From Pelodera strongyloides (Eukaryota > Nematoda > Chromadorea > Rhabditida > Rhabditidae), in assembly GCA_036852015.1 (NCBI GenBank), contig JAANDG010000196.1, forward strand, positions 170,283 to 234,282: DNA of 64,000 nt, written 5' to 3'. Positions 24,334 through 37,500 of the stretch are shown here, in pieces (positions within the stretch are counted from its first letter, which is position 1; every line of letters starts with the position of its first letter). Made by a program: the position numbers and the translations under genes. The notes beneath the pieces are model-generated. The model searched no databases and was not told the origin of the DNA. It was given only the letters and a program-made list of their open reading frames with translations.

Positions 24334-27300
24334 ATGTGGCACGAAGCCAGGAGGCACGAAAAAGACATACGTCGAATGCAAATCGACGTGAGCAAAAGAG
24401 CGGAGCGGCGGAAGAAATTTTACGAAAATATTGTGTGTTGTTTTTCTGTTTCTATCTGTGAATTTGAATCTGTGGTCTGTGGTGCGATAGCGGTGTGAGG
24501 TTTTTTGCGGAAGTAGGCCTGATATTTGTGTTTAGTTCAAATGCACTGTCAATCTCAATGATATCCGAATGTTGTAGCAAAAGTTTCGTAGTAGACAGCT
24601 TTAAGAGTAGTACGTGGCATGTTTCCTTCGAATTTGTCCGTTAATATCTTGCTAGTGCTTGTTTCTAAACCCTAAAACGAAAGCAAATTGTGCTTGCCTG
24701 TTTGCAGCGAAAGGATCCCGCCCAGTTTATGCAGATCCACGGTCGTCAAGCTACCATTTACACTGAAAAATCGATTGCGAAAGCGGCTGAGGATAACGTA
24801 CTGTATGTGCATTTCTGTTAACTTGGTTTTTATTTGCAAACATCATGTGCTTATTACTTATGGTTTCTGTTTCTATATCGTATACTTTCTATAGTATCCT
24901 TTAGCTTACGCCAAGTTCAGTATATGGGTTATAGTCATGGTTTAAAAATTAAAGCGGTATTTCAAGGCACTCCATGAGAATGTAGAAACCACATGCCGCT
25001 TTAAAGCTTTCCTGTAACCGTGTTGTGTTATTCAGTCACAAATGGCAAGGCGATCCAGAAGTGCTGATTGATCGATTCGATGTTCGGGCCCATTTGGACC
25101 ACATTCCAGTAGTGTCCAAGAGTAAGGTGGCACTAGACAGGTCCGCCTCGATACTTGTATACATACATGAAGATTGTAATTTCTCTTTTGCGTGCGCACG
25201 TCATAGTAATGACATGTCCAGCATGAAATGGGGTATATCGACTCTTGCTGTCTTCGAGATTCGCGAATGATTAAGCAATTATGTTTAGCCGCTCAATATT
25301 TTGAATTAACGTGCAGAGAAAAGAGAGAGCCGGTGTTGAAACGTAGTCAGCATTTTGCACCAGCCAGACTTGCCTGATTGTCGAATCGTACATTTTTTGC
25401 GTGTTCACTTTTGAAATATCATTTATCAATTTTAGTGCCGAGGAACGAGAGGAACTGGTCTGCGACTTTGAACGTTATCGCATAATTATTATGAACGAGT
25501 GCCGTAGAAGTGAGTTTTTGAAAATTTTGGGGCAGCACCTAAGTTTACGTTATCTATCGCGTAGCGTATGTATAGTTGCCAAGTTACCATATGATTAGCT
25601 TTCGTTCTTCATTATCTAAACGGCGGCGATTCGTCACGTGATATGGATGATAGTTTCTCCCGTCGGGTGACTCAGGAATGCCTGGAGAATCCTTTACCCG
25701 TGTACTACGTATTCTTACTATATGCTTTTTCAGTATCCGATGAGCAGTATCTGAAGAAGATTGCAATGAAGGAGTTTTGGTTGGATGGTAATAGAGCGGC
25801 CAACGACACAGCTGGGCCAAACAAGAAGTATGTATTTGATTCACAATTTTGATTGTTTTGGACAAAGTTTCAGAAAGTTAGTCGTGTAGACCACGGCATG
25901 GCTGTGGCTGGTTACTGAATTTAGTATAATGTTATGCTCTCATTAGGATCATGCATCTTGATTGGTGTTTTGGAGTTTTTCATTGGCTTTAGTTTGGCTT
26001 TGTTTTGATTGTTTTGGAATTGATGTTCTTACTTATCATCAAGATTCTGTGATGTTACAGAAAATCGGGCGAGAATAAGTCGGCAATTCACTTTTCGTAC
26101 GATGATTCTGATGTTGTCACTGGGCGGGAAGACGAGGATATAGATGAGGACGAAGATGAAGATGTGGAGGAGTTGGAGGATCTAGGTGAGGGAGAGGGAC
26201 CTGGTTTTATCCTTATTGAATTGCAGTGTAATACTGGAACTAGTTTTCCAGCCGGTGTACGTTTCACAAACCACGAAACCACGTGCCATATACTCTTTAA
26301 TGATAAAGTTCCATAGTGCTACAGCAGGTGTGCTCAAAGTTTGTTCACCTCCATACGTTATTCTAGATGCGGAGATTGAAATTACCAAGCTAGACCCGGA
26401 AGCGATTCGCAAAGCGAACAAATGGGGAGAGATGTATGGGATTCAGCGATCTCTGTTCATCTCGCTCCTCAAGGCAGACCAGCAGTCCACCAAGGACACG
26501 GCTGAATTGCGTCGCATTGAGCGTCAGAAAATCGCTCTCGCTGTCCGTTAGTTTATCGTTTTGATCAAGAATCAAGAATCATGGTATTTATCATGGGAAC
26601 TCTCGAACACCACGTCTGGAATTGTAACTTGCTATTCTGAATTTTGTTGTTCCGGAATAGAATGTTTTGAGCTCTGCGCCATATTGTCATTGAACGATGG
26701 TGATTTGTTTAAAAAAAATTGTTGTGAGTAATTAGTGTATGTGTGTTTTGTTTTACTTGGTTAAGTTTATAAGTTGAATAGTGATTTCGATTTTCAGGGA
26801 CGCGAAGGCAAGGCTGAGAGGATGATTTTGAAGAAGCGCCGCCAGGAAATAGTTGGAAAATCTGTGAAGGGAGATGAGGCTACGGTTACACTGTTGAGGT
26901 CTGCAGAGAATTTGTTTAATTGTGATCGTGAACCTTTTGTGAAATGTGAATTTTGACTTATTTCGTGTTCTTTCAACTCTAAAGCGTAGTTGAAGTTTAA
27001 ACGCCGAGTTTGCTGCTCAGTGTTGTATACTAGGATTAATACTAGGATTTCTCGGGCTCTATTTTTGTTTTGAATTTCGAAAGAAAGAAAACGCTATACG
27101 ATAATCGTTCACGAGAACGAAACTTTGGTGCGGCGTATCCCGTCAATTTTTCTGCCCGCAGTTCGGATATTTTTTGTTTGTTTAATTCTCATAATTAATT
27201 TTGTCCAAGCCATGTTTACTCTGTTCTTCAGCTTTGTGCGCAAGAAGGATGCCGAAAACGAAAAGATGAGGCAATTTTTGGAGAAAGAGAGAGAAAATCG

Positions 27301-30300
27301 GTGAGTGTTTTATACTCATGTCGTCGTAGGTAGTACCGCGCAGTATATATTTTTGCCGCTTGGTATAGCCCCGACTCGGTGTAACCGTATGTTTCAAGTA
27401 CTGGATATATAGCGTTGCGTGTTCGTTAAAGTCACTTTTGGTAGATTCGGAACATCACACATCACCAAATGATGTTGCAGTCGCAAAGTTACATTTTGAT
27501 TATAGTTTGAGTGCAACTTATTTATATGGTCACCAAGCTAAAGCTAAGTGGACCATCTCATGACTTAAGTGACTTACGATCCGGAACTAAATTATAATCA
27601 CATTTACCTTTATTTTCAGTTCTTCGTCATCATCTTCTGAGGAAGAGGACACTAGACCGGAATTTATCAGTACTTTTGGGGGAGCCATTGAGACGCGGTG
27701 GGTTTATGTGTGCTATGTGCGCTGGTTGGATGTTGGATTGCTCTCTGTACGAGAATGAAGCAAATCTAAATTCTAGAGCATAACGTATATAATGACATCG
27801 TACAAACAGACACAGCAACGTTATATAGTTGTGTAGTATATAGTAAAGTAACGTTAGCTGGGTTTGGTTTAAGTATTTGAAGTGATATAGTAGTGTCTAA
27901 AGCGGGCTATAATAACCATATGTAGGTACGATGACGATGAGGACGAAGAGGAGTCAAAGGCGCCAACGCACGGTCCTGAATTGCCAAGTGAACAATTTAG
28001 AAAGATACTGTATGTATTTACTTAGTTATTGTATGATTATTTTTGTGTTAATAGTTTCTCCTTCCGATTCCGATGTGAAGCGTTGTTCTAGATTTTGCTG
28101 TAGATGCTGCTAGTGTTGTGTGTGATCCTTTGTTTGGGTTTAGAACACAAAAGAGTAGTTTAGTGTTGATAATGAAGTGCCAGATCCATGTGAAGCGAGT
28201 GTGGCTGTGGTGCGATGAGAGACCATGTGCCGTGCGCGTTTTAAATATATATACGGAATTGGAATTTGCACAACACAGTGAAAAACTGACGAAAGAGCGT
28301 TGAAATATTTGAGCTTCCCAATTTTCCCACTTCCCACTTCCCACCATATTTATCTAAAGGAAGATTTGACTAAGCGACTTTCAGAGAGATGAAGAAACGT
28401 GTGGAGAGCCCTGACAAGTTTGAGGTGCCAGAGGACGTGGCTCCAAGAGAGAGGACGAGGAGCCGAAGTCGAAGCGGCAGAAGGAGAAGGTTGGTTATTT
28501 TCCTATTGCATGTATGTGTTCAGTTTATTGAACATATATATAAATATATTCACGTGTTCGTCTGTCGGTTTGCCCTTCGACTACATCGTTACATTCCTTG
28601 AAAATCCAATGTGGAAGAAGAACAAAAGGTTTGACAGTTTGACTTCGAAATCCGATTTCGATCAGCGATTTACCTGTATTGTGAGCAGAGCTTTCTATGA
28701 CTCTCTACCAGGTCATACGAGTTTTAAAGATTATAGTTAACAAACAGAGTGTATATTCCTGTTATGTAAGTGGCCCGAAGTTGTGAGCAGTGAGCTACAA
28801 ATTGTGTCTATTCCTTTACTGACAATCAGCGATGGCAAAATGAGGTATGCTGAAAACGCTCCGTGTAAAGAGTTGACTGAATTTCATTCAATTGCTCTAG
28901 GTCCAGGTCGCGTTCGCGATCACGCCGTCGCAGCAACTCGAGAGATGCGCGACGACGATCGCGCTCGCGGAGCCGTAGATCCAGAGACAGGAGGAGTCGG
29001 GATCGCCGAAGACGCAGTCGTAGTCGGAACAGATCGCACGACCGCAGGAGATCGAGAAGTCGAAGTCGCTCGCGCGATCACCACCAGAGGAGTCGCAGTA
29101 GTAGTCGATCCTACAGTAGGGATGGGAGGAGTAGGAAAAGGTATTTTCCTTGTTGATGCCATTCACCCAAGCCAGTTACAATTACTATTTGATAGATGTT
29201 GTTATTTTCATAACTGGCTAGACCAAGTGGTTCAATTCAATTAATCAATTATAGGAGTCCGTCAAACTAGTAGTTGGCTCGACGGTGTGACCAAATAGTT
29301 AGACAAGTAGTCAATTATGGGAGTCAACTAGTTAGGCCATTGGTCAACTATAGGAGTCAGGTGAACTATGTTATTTTTAACCCAATTATAGGAGAAGGAC
29401 GTCGAGTTCCTTGTCGCGAACTCCTGTGAGAAGACGTGTCGATGGCGGTTCGCCTCCGAGACCAGCCGGTTTGTCCTTTGATTCCGTGTTTTATCTTGCC
29501 TTGTTGTTTCACGAAGTATGTGCGCGAGTTAGCGACTCTGTGAATGTGATCCTACATACACACACCCCAGACGCCTTGAGACACACACACAAGCACGCAC
29601 ACAATTACACACACACATACACACATTATGGTTTCTCAATCGATGAACGCACGCTGACAAGGGAGGGGTTGAGCAACGTGTCGGTGCCTGTTCTTGCAGA
29701 CTTGTCTCAGCTTATCTTCTCTTCTTCACATTTCTATGTACACACATGGAATCATTTAGAAGAGTCGGATGGAGCGGAGTCGATGTTGGAGATTCGATCG
29801 TCGATGAGTGATTCTGAAAAGGAGAAATTGGAGATTGAGAATAGGAAGAGGAGAATCCGACGCACCAAACGGATGGTCAAGTGAGTCTGAATGTTTTATT
29901 ATTGTTTTAATAATTGTAAAAGTATGCCCATAGTTACTAGTTTTTCATCTCGTGTGCTGGTGTGGTTCTGATGAACTAGTAGCGACAGAGAGGTCTTTTT
30001 GGCGTTAAACTCGTGTATGAAGCTCATTCGTTAGTTTTGATGAACAGTGTACCTTTTAGACAACAAGGTCCTGCCAGATCACAGGATAATTCGGATACGG
30101 AAGAAGAAAAGGTTTGATTTAAACGTTGCATTATAAATAAATCAATTACGCATTCTCATTCAAGGGTGGTTCAGTACAGTGGTGTTCTGTTCAGTGCGTA
30201 TGACTTTTTGTGCAGAGGTCCTGAGCAGTAGACGACGAGATGGGTTTAAGATAGAAAATCATGTATGCTTGGAGAAGGGTAGGATTGGGATTTAGGGCCT

Positions 30301-31025
30301 ACTGTATGAGACTCGGTGATATTTGGCAGTTTGTCTAAAGTCTGAGTACTAGTCGTTTATTAGAGCTGGAGCTGAAGATTATGGTAGCCGATATTGTTTT
30401 TAGTGTAGTCAGTGTAGTGTTCATGTGCATTCTAATCATTCGTTTTATTTCTCCTTCAGCGTGAGGAGGCTCGAAAACTTCGACTGCTTATGCAGAAAAA
30501 GATGCGTAAAACGGAGGAGCAACTTCGGGCTGAAGAGGACGAGAAAGCACGTGAACTGGAGAGGGAACGGAGAATCAGAGAGGAGGAATTGTTACTCCAG
30601 GACGAGAGACGCAAACAACGAGAGAGGTACGTTACGGTGTTTAGATGTTGATGACTCAGACGTACATACTGTGCTAATACGGTAACCCCTTTGCTTTGCA
30701 TTCTGTAGAATTGATAATATGCGCGATTTGATCATAAACGCAAATGGGAAGTTGGGATAATTGTAGAGTAGGCACTTGTTGTATTGTATAATTGTCTATG
30801 TTTTGAATATACAGTACGCTTCAGGTATGAGGTATACAACCCACATGTTTGTTTAGTGTACTGTTATTCAAGTGTTTTTATGGAATTCATTTTAGGGAGC
30901 GACGTGAGCAAATGCGTGAAACCGAGAGAAACCAAGATAAAGAAGACCGAGAAAGTCGTCGATTAGGAAGGAGAGACAGAGAAGGAGACAGAAGTGGAGA
31001 TAGAGGGAATAGGAGTAGATCTTGA
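24334..31025 (+). CDS. CLASRP: CLASRP/SWAP2-type SR-rich splicing regulator
   Basis: Nuclear SR-like protein that binds CLK kinases and affects alternative splicing. Nineteen exons: 24334-24432, 24708-24802, 25036-25121, 25317-25332 (16-bp microexon, inferred from phase), 25436-25509, 25734-25827, 26061-26185, 26367-26542, 26798-26898, 27232-27300, 27620-27697, 27926-28009, 28385-28489, 28901-29140, 29392-29468, 29760-29880, 30060-30111, 30460-30626, 30896-31025. The total is 662 residues with every phase consistent; human CLASRP is about 670. It begins MWHEARRHEKDIRRMQ and keeps KDPAQFMQIHGRQA, LIDRFDVRAHLDHIP, FERYR and an ISDEQYL segment of the SWAP-like N-terminal domain. An acidic stretch, a FISTFGG motif, an Arg/Ser domain (exon 28901-29140) and a long charged C-terminal coiled coil follow in the family order. 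Intron count is unusually high. Confidence 0.93.
29245..29391. repeat. short degenerate direct repeats in CLASRP intron
   Basis: A motif like AGTCAACTAGTTAG/GTCAACTATAGGAGTC recurs about four times with changes. It lies between exons 14 and 15 of CLASRP. A (CA)n-rich microsatellite follows in the next intron at about 29560-29625. Confidence 0.5.
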
Positions 31026-31598
31026 GATACGCACCCTATTGTGTTCATATAGTTTACGAACAATTATCGAATATGTTATCCTGAATTATTCTGAAATTGA
31101 AGTTTGGCCGGTGTCAGGTGCAGTTGTGGGTTGTGCTAAATTACTGTGTAATTACGGTGGACTTGCTAATTGTAGACTTGAAATGTTGCTTATTTTTTAT
31201 TTCATCGCATACATGCAATTTCGAGCATAGTAATTGTGAGTGATATTCAGAGTTTGTTGGTCAGTCGTAGTTTTAAAATTTGTAATTTTGATCTGTTCTT
31301 TGATGGACTTTGCGCCAGTAAATATTTTGCTCATTTGTTTTTGTGTGTTATTTTGAAGGGATTTGGCTATAGATACAGGATAGTTATTTGCATATTAACT
31401 GTCTTTATAGTTCCATAAAAGGGGGATATTGCATTCTAACTACATAATTTCATGTCCTAAAGGTACGGTAAGGATTTTGCGGTTGCTTCGACTTATGTTT
31501 TGGCTTATTGTGAAGGAAAAAGGCGGTCATTTTCTGTACTTTTAATACGAATAATCAAGTTTTATTGAAAATGGGTAATTTGCCTTCTTAAATTATAG
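31026..31598. other. intergenic region, no gene
   Basis: AT-rich, with no exon. It ends in the acceptor TTCTTAAATTATAG directly abutting the ATG of the transporter gene, which suggests trans-splicing. Confidence 0.45.
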
Positions 31599-34500
31599 AT
31601 GGTTTCACAACGGCTTCACCTTGAAGAAGAAGGGAAGAAGACTAATGTAAGTTAATTTAGTTGTGATTTTAAATGGGGACGTGTATCCATCCGTAACTTC
31701 TCATCGCCGCGTTGAGAGTTTACATACTCGTATATGGTACGACGGCTATCGCCGCCTGAGGCGACGTCAAATTCTATCTAATTCTATCTACTTGAAGTGC
31801 GCATATTTATATGAAACGTCTGAAGCGTATATTAAAACGTTTCTCTTAAAAGATCATATTGTGCATATTTTCTAAATATGCGAACAATTGCCTATTTATA
31901 CCAAATGCCTGAAACGGAGAAAAAATTCGTTGTGGACGTAATCACAAATAAATTCACCCGGCCACAATCTCTTCTCCTTTATATAATAAGATTATTGGCT
32001 TATTGGGTCGTAGTGTCTCACCGTATGTGCAGTGACGGCACATCTAGTTTTGTTGCCTAGACCTCTACTCTTTACGTTTACAGTTCTTACTTCTTACGGT
32101 ACCGTTTCACCGTCGTCCTGACTCCTGACCCTTGACTTCCTGACAAAAACATTGTACTATACCATAAAGAAAAACTAAACTTAAGGTGCCGACTGACCAA
32201 CCACGCCCTGGATCTAATGAGACAACGAAGACAACGACAACGGATCACGTACGACGTCCCGGTTCCCATGAAACAACTGGCAATACAACTGGAGGAGATG
32301 AGCAGAACACCCGGTCACTCAGCTTCATACCACAGACCAGTAAAATCAGGGTAGCGTTTTTGTTTTGAGCAAGTCCTGTACATCTCTTACAGTGCGTAGG
32401 CATGTGTGTGGCCGAAACATGGGTGGATCAAATTGTCAATGCTATACGGATATGGATCCTGCGTGACGCTTACTACCTGCTTTATTCAGGACAAGGACCA
32501 GTCGGCTCACGCCTGAGGCGACTTACATGGAAATATGGTTTAGCATGGACATACTTATCTACAAAGTTTCAAATGTATCATAAGAAATTCACATAATAGG
32601 AAACAATTGCATATGCATACTTCGATATTGAGCGGCGACACTCTTTTTATACCCGAACACGAAATTTGCATTTCCGTAACGCACATCGGTATGCAAATTA
32701 GGCTACAGTTACTCTTTTATATATTCAGGATGATAATGTATTTAATAAATAAAGTGTTAGGAGTTTGTTTTGCAGATTCTCCAAGCACCCACGCTACAGG
32801 CTCGCTTCACTCTCGATGAGGGGCGGAGGCGACGGAGTGCTGAGAAGCAGAATAGTAAGGAAATGGCTATAGCCGAAGCAAGGAGAAGAAAGTCGAGGGA
32901 AATGCTTGCAACAAAATCACAAGAACCAAAACAAAGTTCGCCCTCGTCGAGTCTTCAGAAGCCGGTGGTTCAAGCGCCTCAACATGGTGCAAAACTTCGG
33001 GCAGACCAAAAAGTTGGCGAACTTCCCAAGCCTGGAATCGGATCTCGTGAGGAACCGAAATCGGACTACGTTCCCGGACACGGCCGAGGATGGCGAATTC
33101 GCTCATTGTATGCGAGGTGGGTTTTAGCGTTTAGCGTGGCCTAGTGCATAAAGGTTTAGACTAGACATCTAAAATTACATTGTTTTGTTTCGATCTTCCT
33201 GCTAATTCGAGATTCGAGCATAATTTTCACACGAAGCGGGTTCATTATTATTTGTAGTTCAATTTCCATCGAGATCAAAGAAACGCATCACGTTTGTCAC
33301 CAATCCATATTTTATATAAAAAATAGTTTAGAGTCCGAGATAATCCACGTCACGGTCACAATATCGAACAACGTGTGAGGAAGTCAGAATCAGTGGACTG
33401 CTTCACTAACACCGTCTTGGCAGAAGGCGCCACCCAACGGGCTAGAAAGTGTGCTTCGGAGTCGACTTTTGGCCGTGATACTGAACCCAGCCGCACTTCC
33501 CGAGATCAGACTCATGAGAAGTCTGTAGAGGTATGTGGTGTAAAATGGTGTGACACGTGGTTTGTGAAATTTATGCTGGACATCTACATTTTCATACGCC
33601 GTTTGGTGCCCCCTCCCCTTTTTTATACCGTGTCCCTCTCAGCAAATACAAAAGTTAACGTTTGGAGGATATTGCGCAAATAATGTGGAATTCCAGATAG
33701 AATTCCAGCAGGATGCAAGGATTTAAAGAAAATGGTTGGAAAACAGTTTTTCGATTTCAGACACAAACACCGCAAAGTGCAATTGGGAGTTTTCTCAATC
33801 GATTAGTAGATATTTCCGGACTAAGGAGGACTAAGGATCAAGGGCTGGCAGTCAAGAGTCTGAGTTTCCATCTTTCCTCTTTCTATTTGCTAATTTGGAG
33901 TTTCTTGCTTAGTTATCCAGTTTAAGTGATGGACTTTGTTCGCAACTGAAATTGAGCTTGATTTACACTCTTTGGGGTGTTTCTTCGTCTCAAATGGTAT
34001 TCTCTCAGCTTATGTTGGTTGTGAAGCCAGTCCTGACGATCGCGTGCCCAGGCAGAAATTATTATTATCTCAGCGTCTCTGACATCGGTAGCAGTGACGA
34101 GTTGTATATTTAAAAATGTATTTAAAAAATTTCAGCATGTGAATCATTCGACACTCTTCATGCTGCGTCATCGGAACATATGTTGGGTACGGTGGCCATT
34201 TTGGATAGAACGCTTCTGGCGGCGAAATATGATGAGGACACTTCGCATTGTGGTAAGCTTGACCGATACGATAGAGGAAAGAAGCCTGCCACACAGTTTC
34301 AGCTGGCGCACCTATGGCGCACGTCCCGAGTAGTTATACAAGTGCGTCATGTCATAGTACGCCACAGGTGTGCCAAGCAAAATTGATTTTTCTTTTAATG
34401 GGGTTTCCATGTATGCGATTCGCACTTACGAAAATGACAAACCGCTGTCCATGTTCAAGTCATTTTACATGCATATCAACTGCCTACCGTAACCCATGCG

Positions 34501-37500
34501 AATCGCACGTTTGACATGGTCCTGCAGCGAAAGTGTATCAGATCCATACTATTTGAAATAGATCCGTACTATTTTGAAATAGATCCATACTAGATCCAAA
34601 ATCGCTGCGGGACCATGTCATTTACATCGACTTGAACATGGACAGCGGTTTGACATTTTCGCACGTGCGAATCGCAAACATGGAAACCCCATTAGACGCA
34701 GTCTTCTTTATTTCGAAATATAAAAACTAATACTAAAGACTAAAACCGCTAAACGGAAATATTCTTCTTATAGCACGAGAAGAGTACAAATATGGATTTG
34801 AATTCTTCGGAAACCTTCTTCTTTTCTTCCTCGGTCTCTCCAATTTGTACACATTTCCAAAGAACATGTTGTTGCATGGTGGAGGTGAGCGTTAACTAAA
34901 GATAAGTTTAAAGATAAATAATACCGGGTTATATCAACCAAATCAGAAACAGTGCACCGGGGGTCTGGTTCATTTCTGAAGCCGGACATGAGCGTTGACT
35001 ACTTATTGTAAATAAACCGAAGTGATGAAGAGAGGTGTTCATGGAACTGGAGTTCATACAGCTACGAGTATTACGACCCTTTCCCATTACCTGCTGGGAA
35101 AGAGCATTTCACGTCAGCGGCAAAAATAGCTCCCGGTTTAAGATATCAATAAATTGCAGTGTGCTACCTTGTGCCGTATTTGATGTGCACCTTCTTCTAC
35201 GCCTTCCCACTATCGGTTGTTGAGGCAAGTTGTGCAAAGAGAAAAATAATGATTTGTTTTAATTTTCAACCCGTTGCACGTCCAGAAACCCGTTTTTAGC
35301 TATTTTTGGGTGTAACTTGCTGTGGATCTGCTTTCGAGAATATCTTCCCCAACTTTGCATATTATGCAAAACGGTTTTCACGTTTGAGTAATCTGGGAGA
35401 TTTGTCTCAGAAAAATTAAGAAAACATTTTTATACGTGGTCCTGAGCCTTTAATCAAATGTTACTTATACACTTTGATTAAAGTATTAAAGAGTTCTTTG
35501 GAGACTTGTTAATGTAATTAATTACGCCAAATAATTTCCCATGCAGGGGAAAAGTTTCTCCTGAATTTGTGTATGAGTGGGATTCCAGGAAAGTAACAAC
35601 GTAATAAGCAAAAAGAAGCCCTGTTAACAACGAATTAGCGTTACCACCAGGCGGTTATTTGGCTATGATTCGGTGACTCTAAATCACTGGAAGTTTTCGG
35701 AAAGCCGTTTTATGAAGGGACAAAATGAAGTATATGTATATTTTACATGAATAAGCCAGTTTAGGCCTTCGTCGGTCAATTTACCGGACTACCTCCTGTT
35801 CTCGGATACGCATTGATAGCTCCCATTTTGAAAGGTTACTTTTTCTCTGATTTGATTTCAAATAATTTCGCTTAGCTCAGCTATCCGGAAGTAAGACTTA
35901 TGTACTAAACTATTTGTATTTGTTCCATAAAAAGAAGTTTTTTTCTTTGTTGATATTTTGTAGAATAGGTAATACCGTAGGCACAAGTAATGGACCATTT
36001 TCCAGCCGCGTCTTGGACAGATGCACTATTCAACCTGCTTCTCTACACTGGTTTTCTGGCACAATTCAGCACTTTACTGGTCGTGCCGACGAAAGGGTCC
36101 CTGGATAACGTTCACTGCACGACGAATAGCTCTTTTCGTGAGTTTTTTTCCCATCCTTTTGACTTCCTCGGTTACGGTATCTCTTGTTAATAGCCCGTGT
36201 ACAATATTCCATTGATGAAGATTCTCACGGTTTTATATTTGTAAGTTCTACGTCGCGGACGCTGGAGCGCCGTTGTAGCCTGCGATCCAGATGTTGTAGC
36301 TAGAAACTTTGAAGTTTCAAACATAAAATGCAATAGACGCAAAAATAGGAATGGCGTGTAATAGCAAAGAGTTCAGATTGTATTTCGAGTCTAACGGACG
36401 CGTTCTGCCGCAGTTCCAACGAAACGAAAGTGTTTTATGCGAAGGTTGGCTTGCGAACTAATTTTGGTTCTCGGTGCAACGTTTTTAAACCTATCTATAA
36501 TCTACTATGCACATAAATAAATAAATAAATAAATCTTTTACGTCTCAAGCGCGTGCACCTTTATTCAAGGGAGTTCAAAGTTCAATTTCAAGGCTTATGA
36601 CATGTTCCGCAGAGGTCCTGAGCAGTAGGCGACGAGTTCCAGATGACAAAATTGCTCGACGTCTTCGGGCTAGGGTCAGAAGGGATCGCCCATGATTCCA
36701 TGATTTAAAATGTTTTCAGAAGAATTGCTTTCGCGGGGAGCGATTGCACTTTCTACTGCAGGATGCCTTCAATTATCTGCCTTCCATTGAAGATCATTTC
36801 AAGTAGTTGACGCTTTTTTAATACACACCAAGTATTGTAATTAGATCGTGTTTTCCAAATGGAATTGCCTCCGACTAAATAGCCCTATGTTCCAGAGCAA
36901 ACGTGACCACAGCGTCGGACGTGACTGAAGTAGAATTTAGCTCATCCGTAAGTTACTTCAAGAATTTGTATGTTTATTTATTTGAAATTAACATTTTTTT
37001 TTTAATTTTCCGATTTTCAGATGCTTGCGCGAACGCTAGCAATTGTCTCCATCACTTCGATGATATTGGTTTTGCCAGTTGGGCTATTGGGTGATATATT
37101 CATTATATTTCACCATCCACCCTTATGTCCTTATTACGCTTTCAAAGCTTAGCAAGCTAGTCTGCATAAAATGCTGTCAGAGATGAAATTACATGTCATA
37201 TCAAATCACTCTCATTCTATGTACTGTTTGCCTGAACGTAATTCTAAGACCAAATGAGAAAAATCTTAGTCAATTTAAGTCTTTCGGAATTCGGAATCTA
37301 ATACAAAAGTCTGTTAATAAGTTAACTTATAAACTTACAGGTCGGCTTTCGCTATTGGTCACTGCAGCATATGTGGCTCTTTTGGTCTTTCTTGTTGTAT
37401 ATATCTTCAACAATCTACCCGCTGGAATGGTGATCAACACATTCGAAGTTTTGTATCCCAGGACAAAACATATTTTCAAGGTTGAGGTGATAATTGATTT

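Noticed and set aside
25599..25699. Open frame that could be a CLASRP exon
   Set aside because: Joining 25509 directly to 25734 keeps frame and restores the conserved ISDEQYL segment; inserting this piece would put the next exon out of frame with an early stop.
28783..29244. 153-codon + strand ORF and two antisense ORFs
   Set aside because: Shadows of the Arg/Ser exon of CLASRP (28901-29140) in other frames; codon-repeat bias keeps all frames open.
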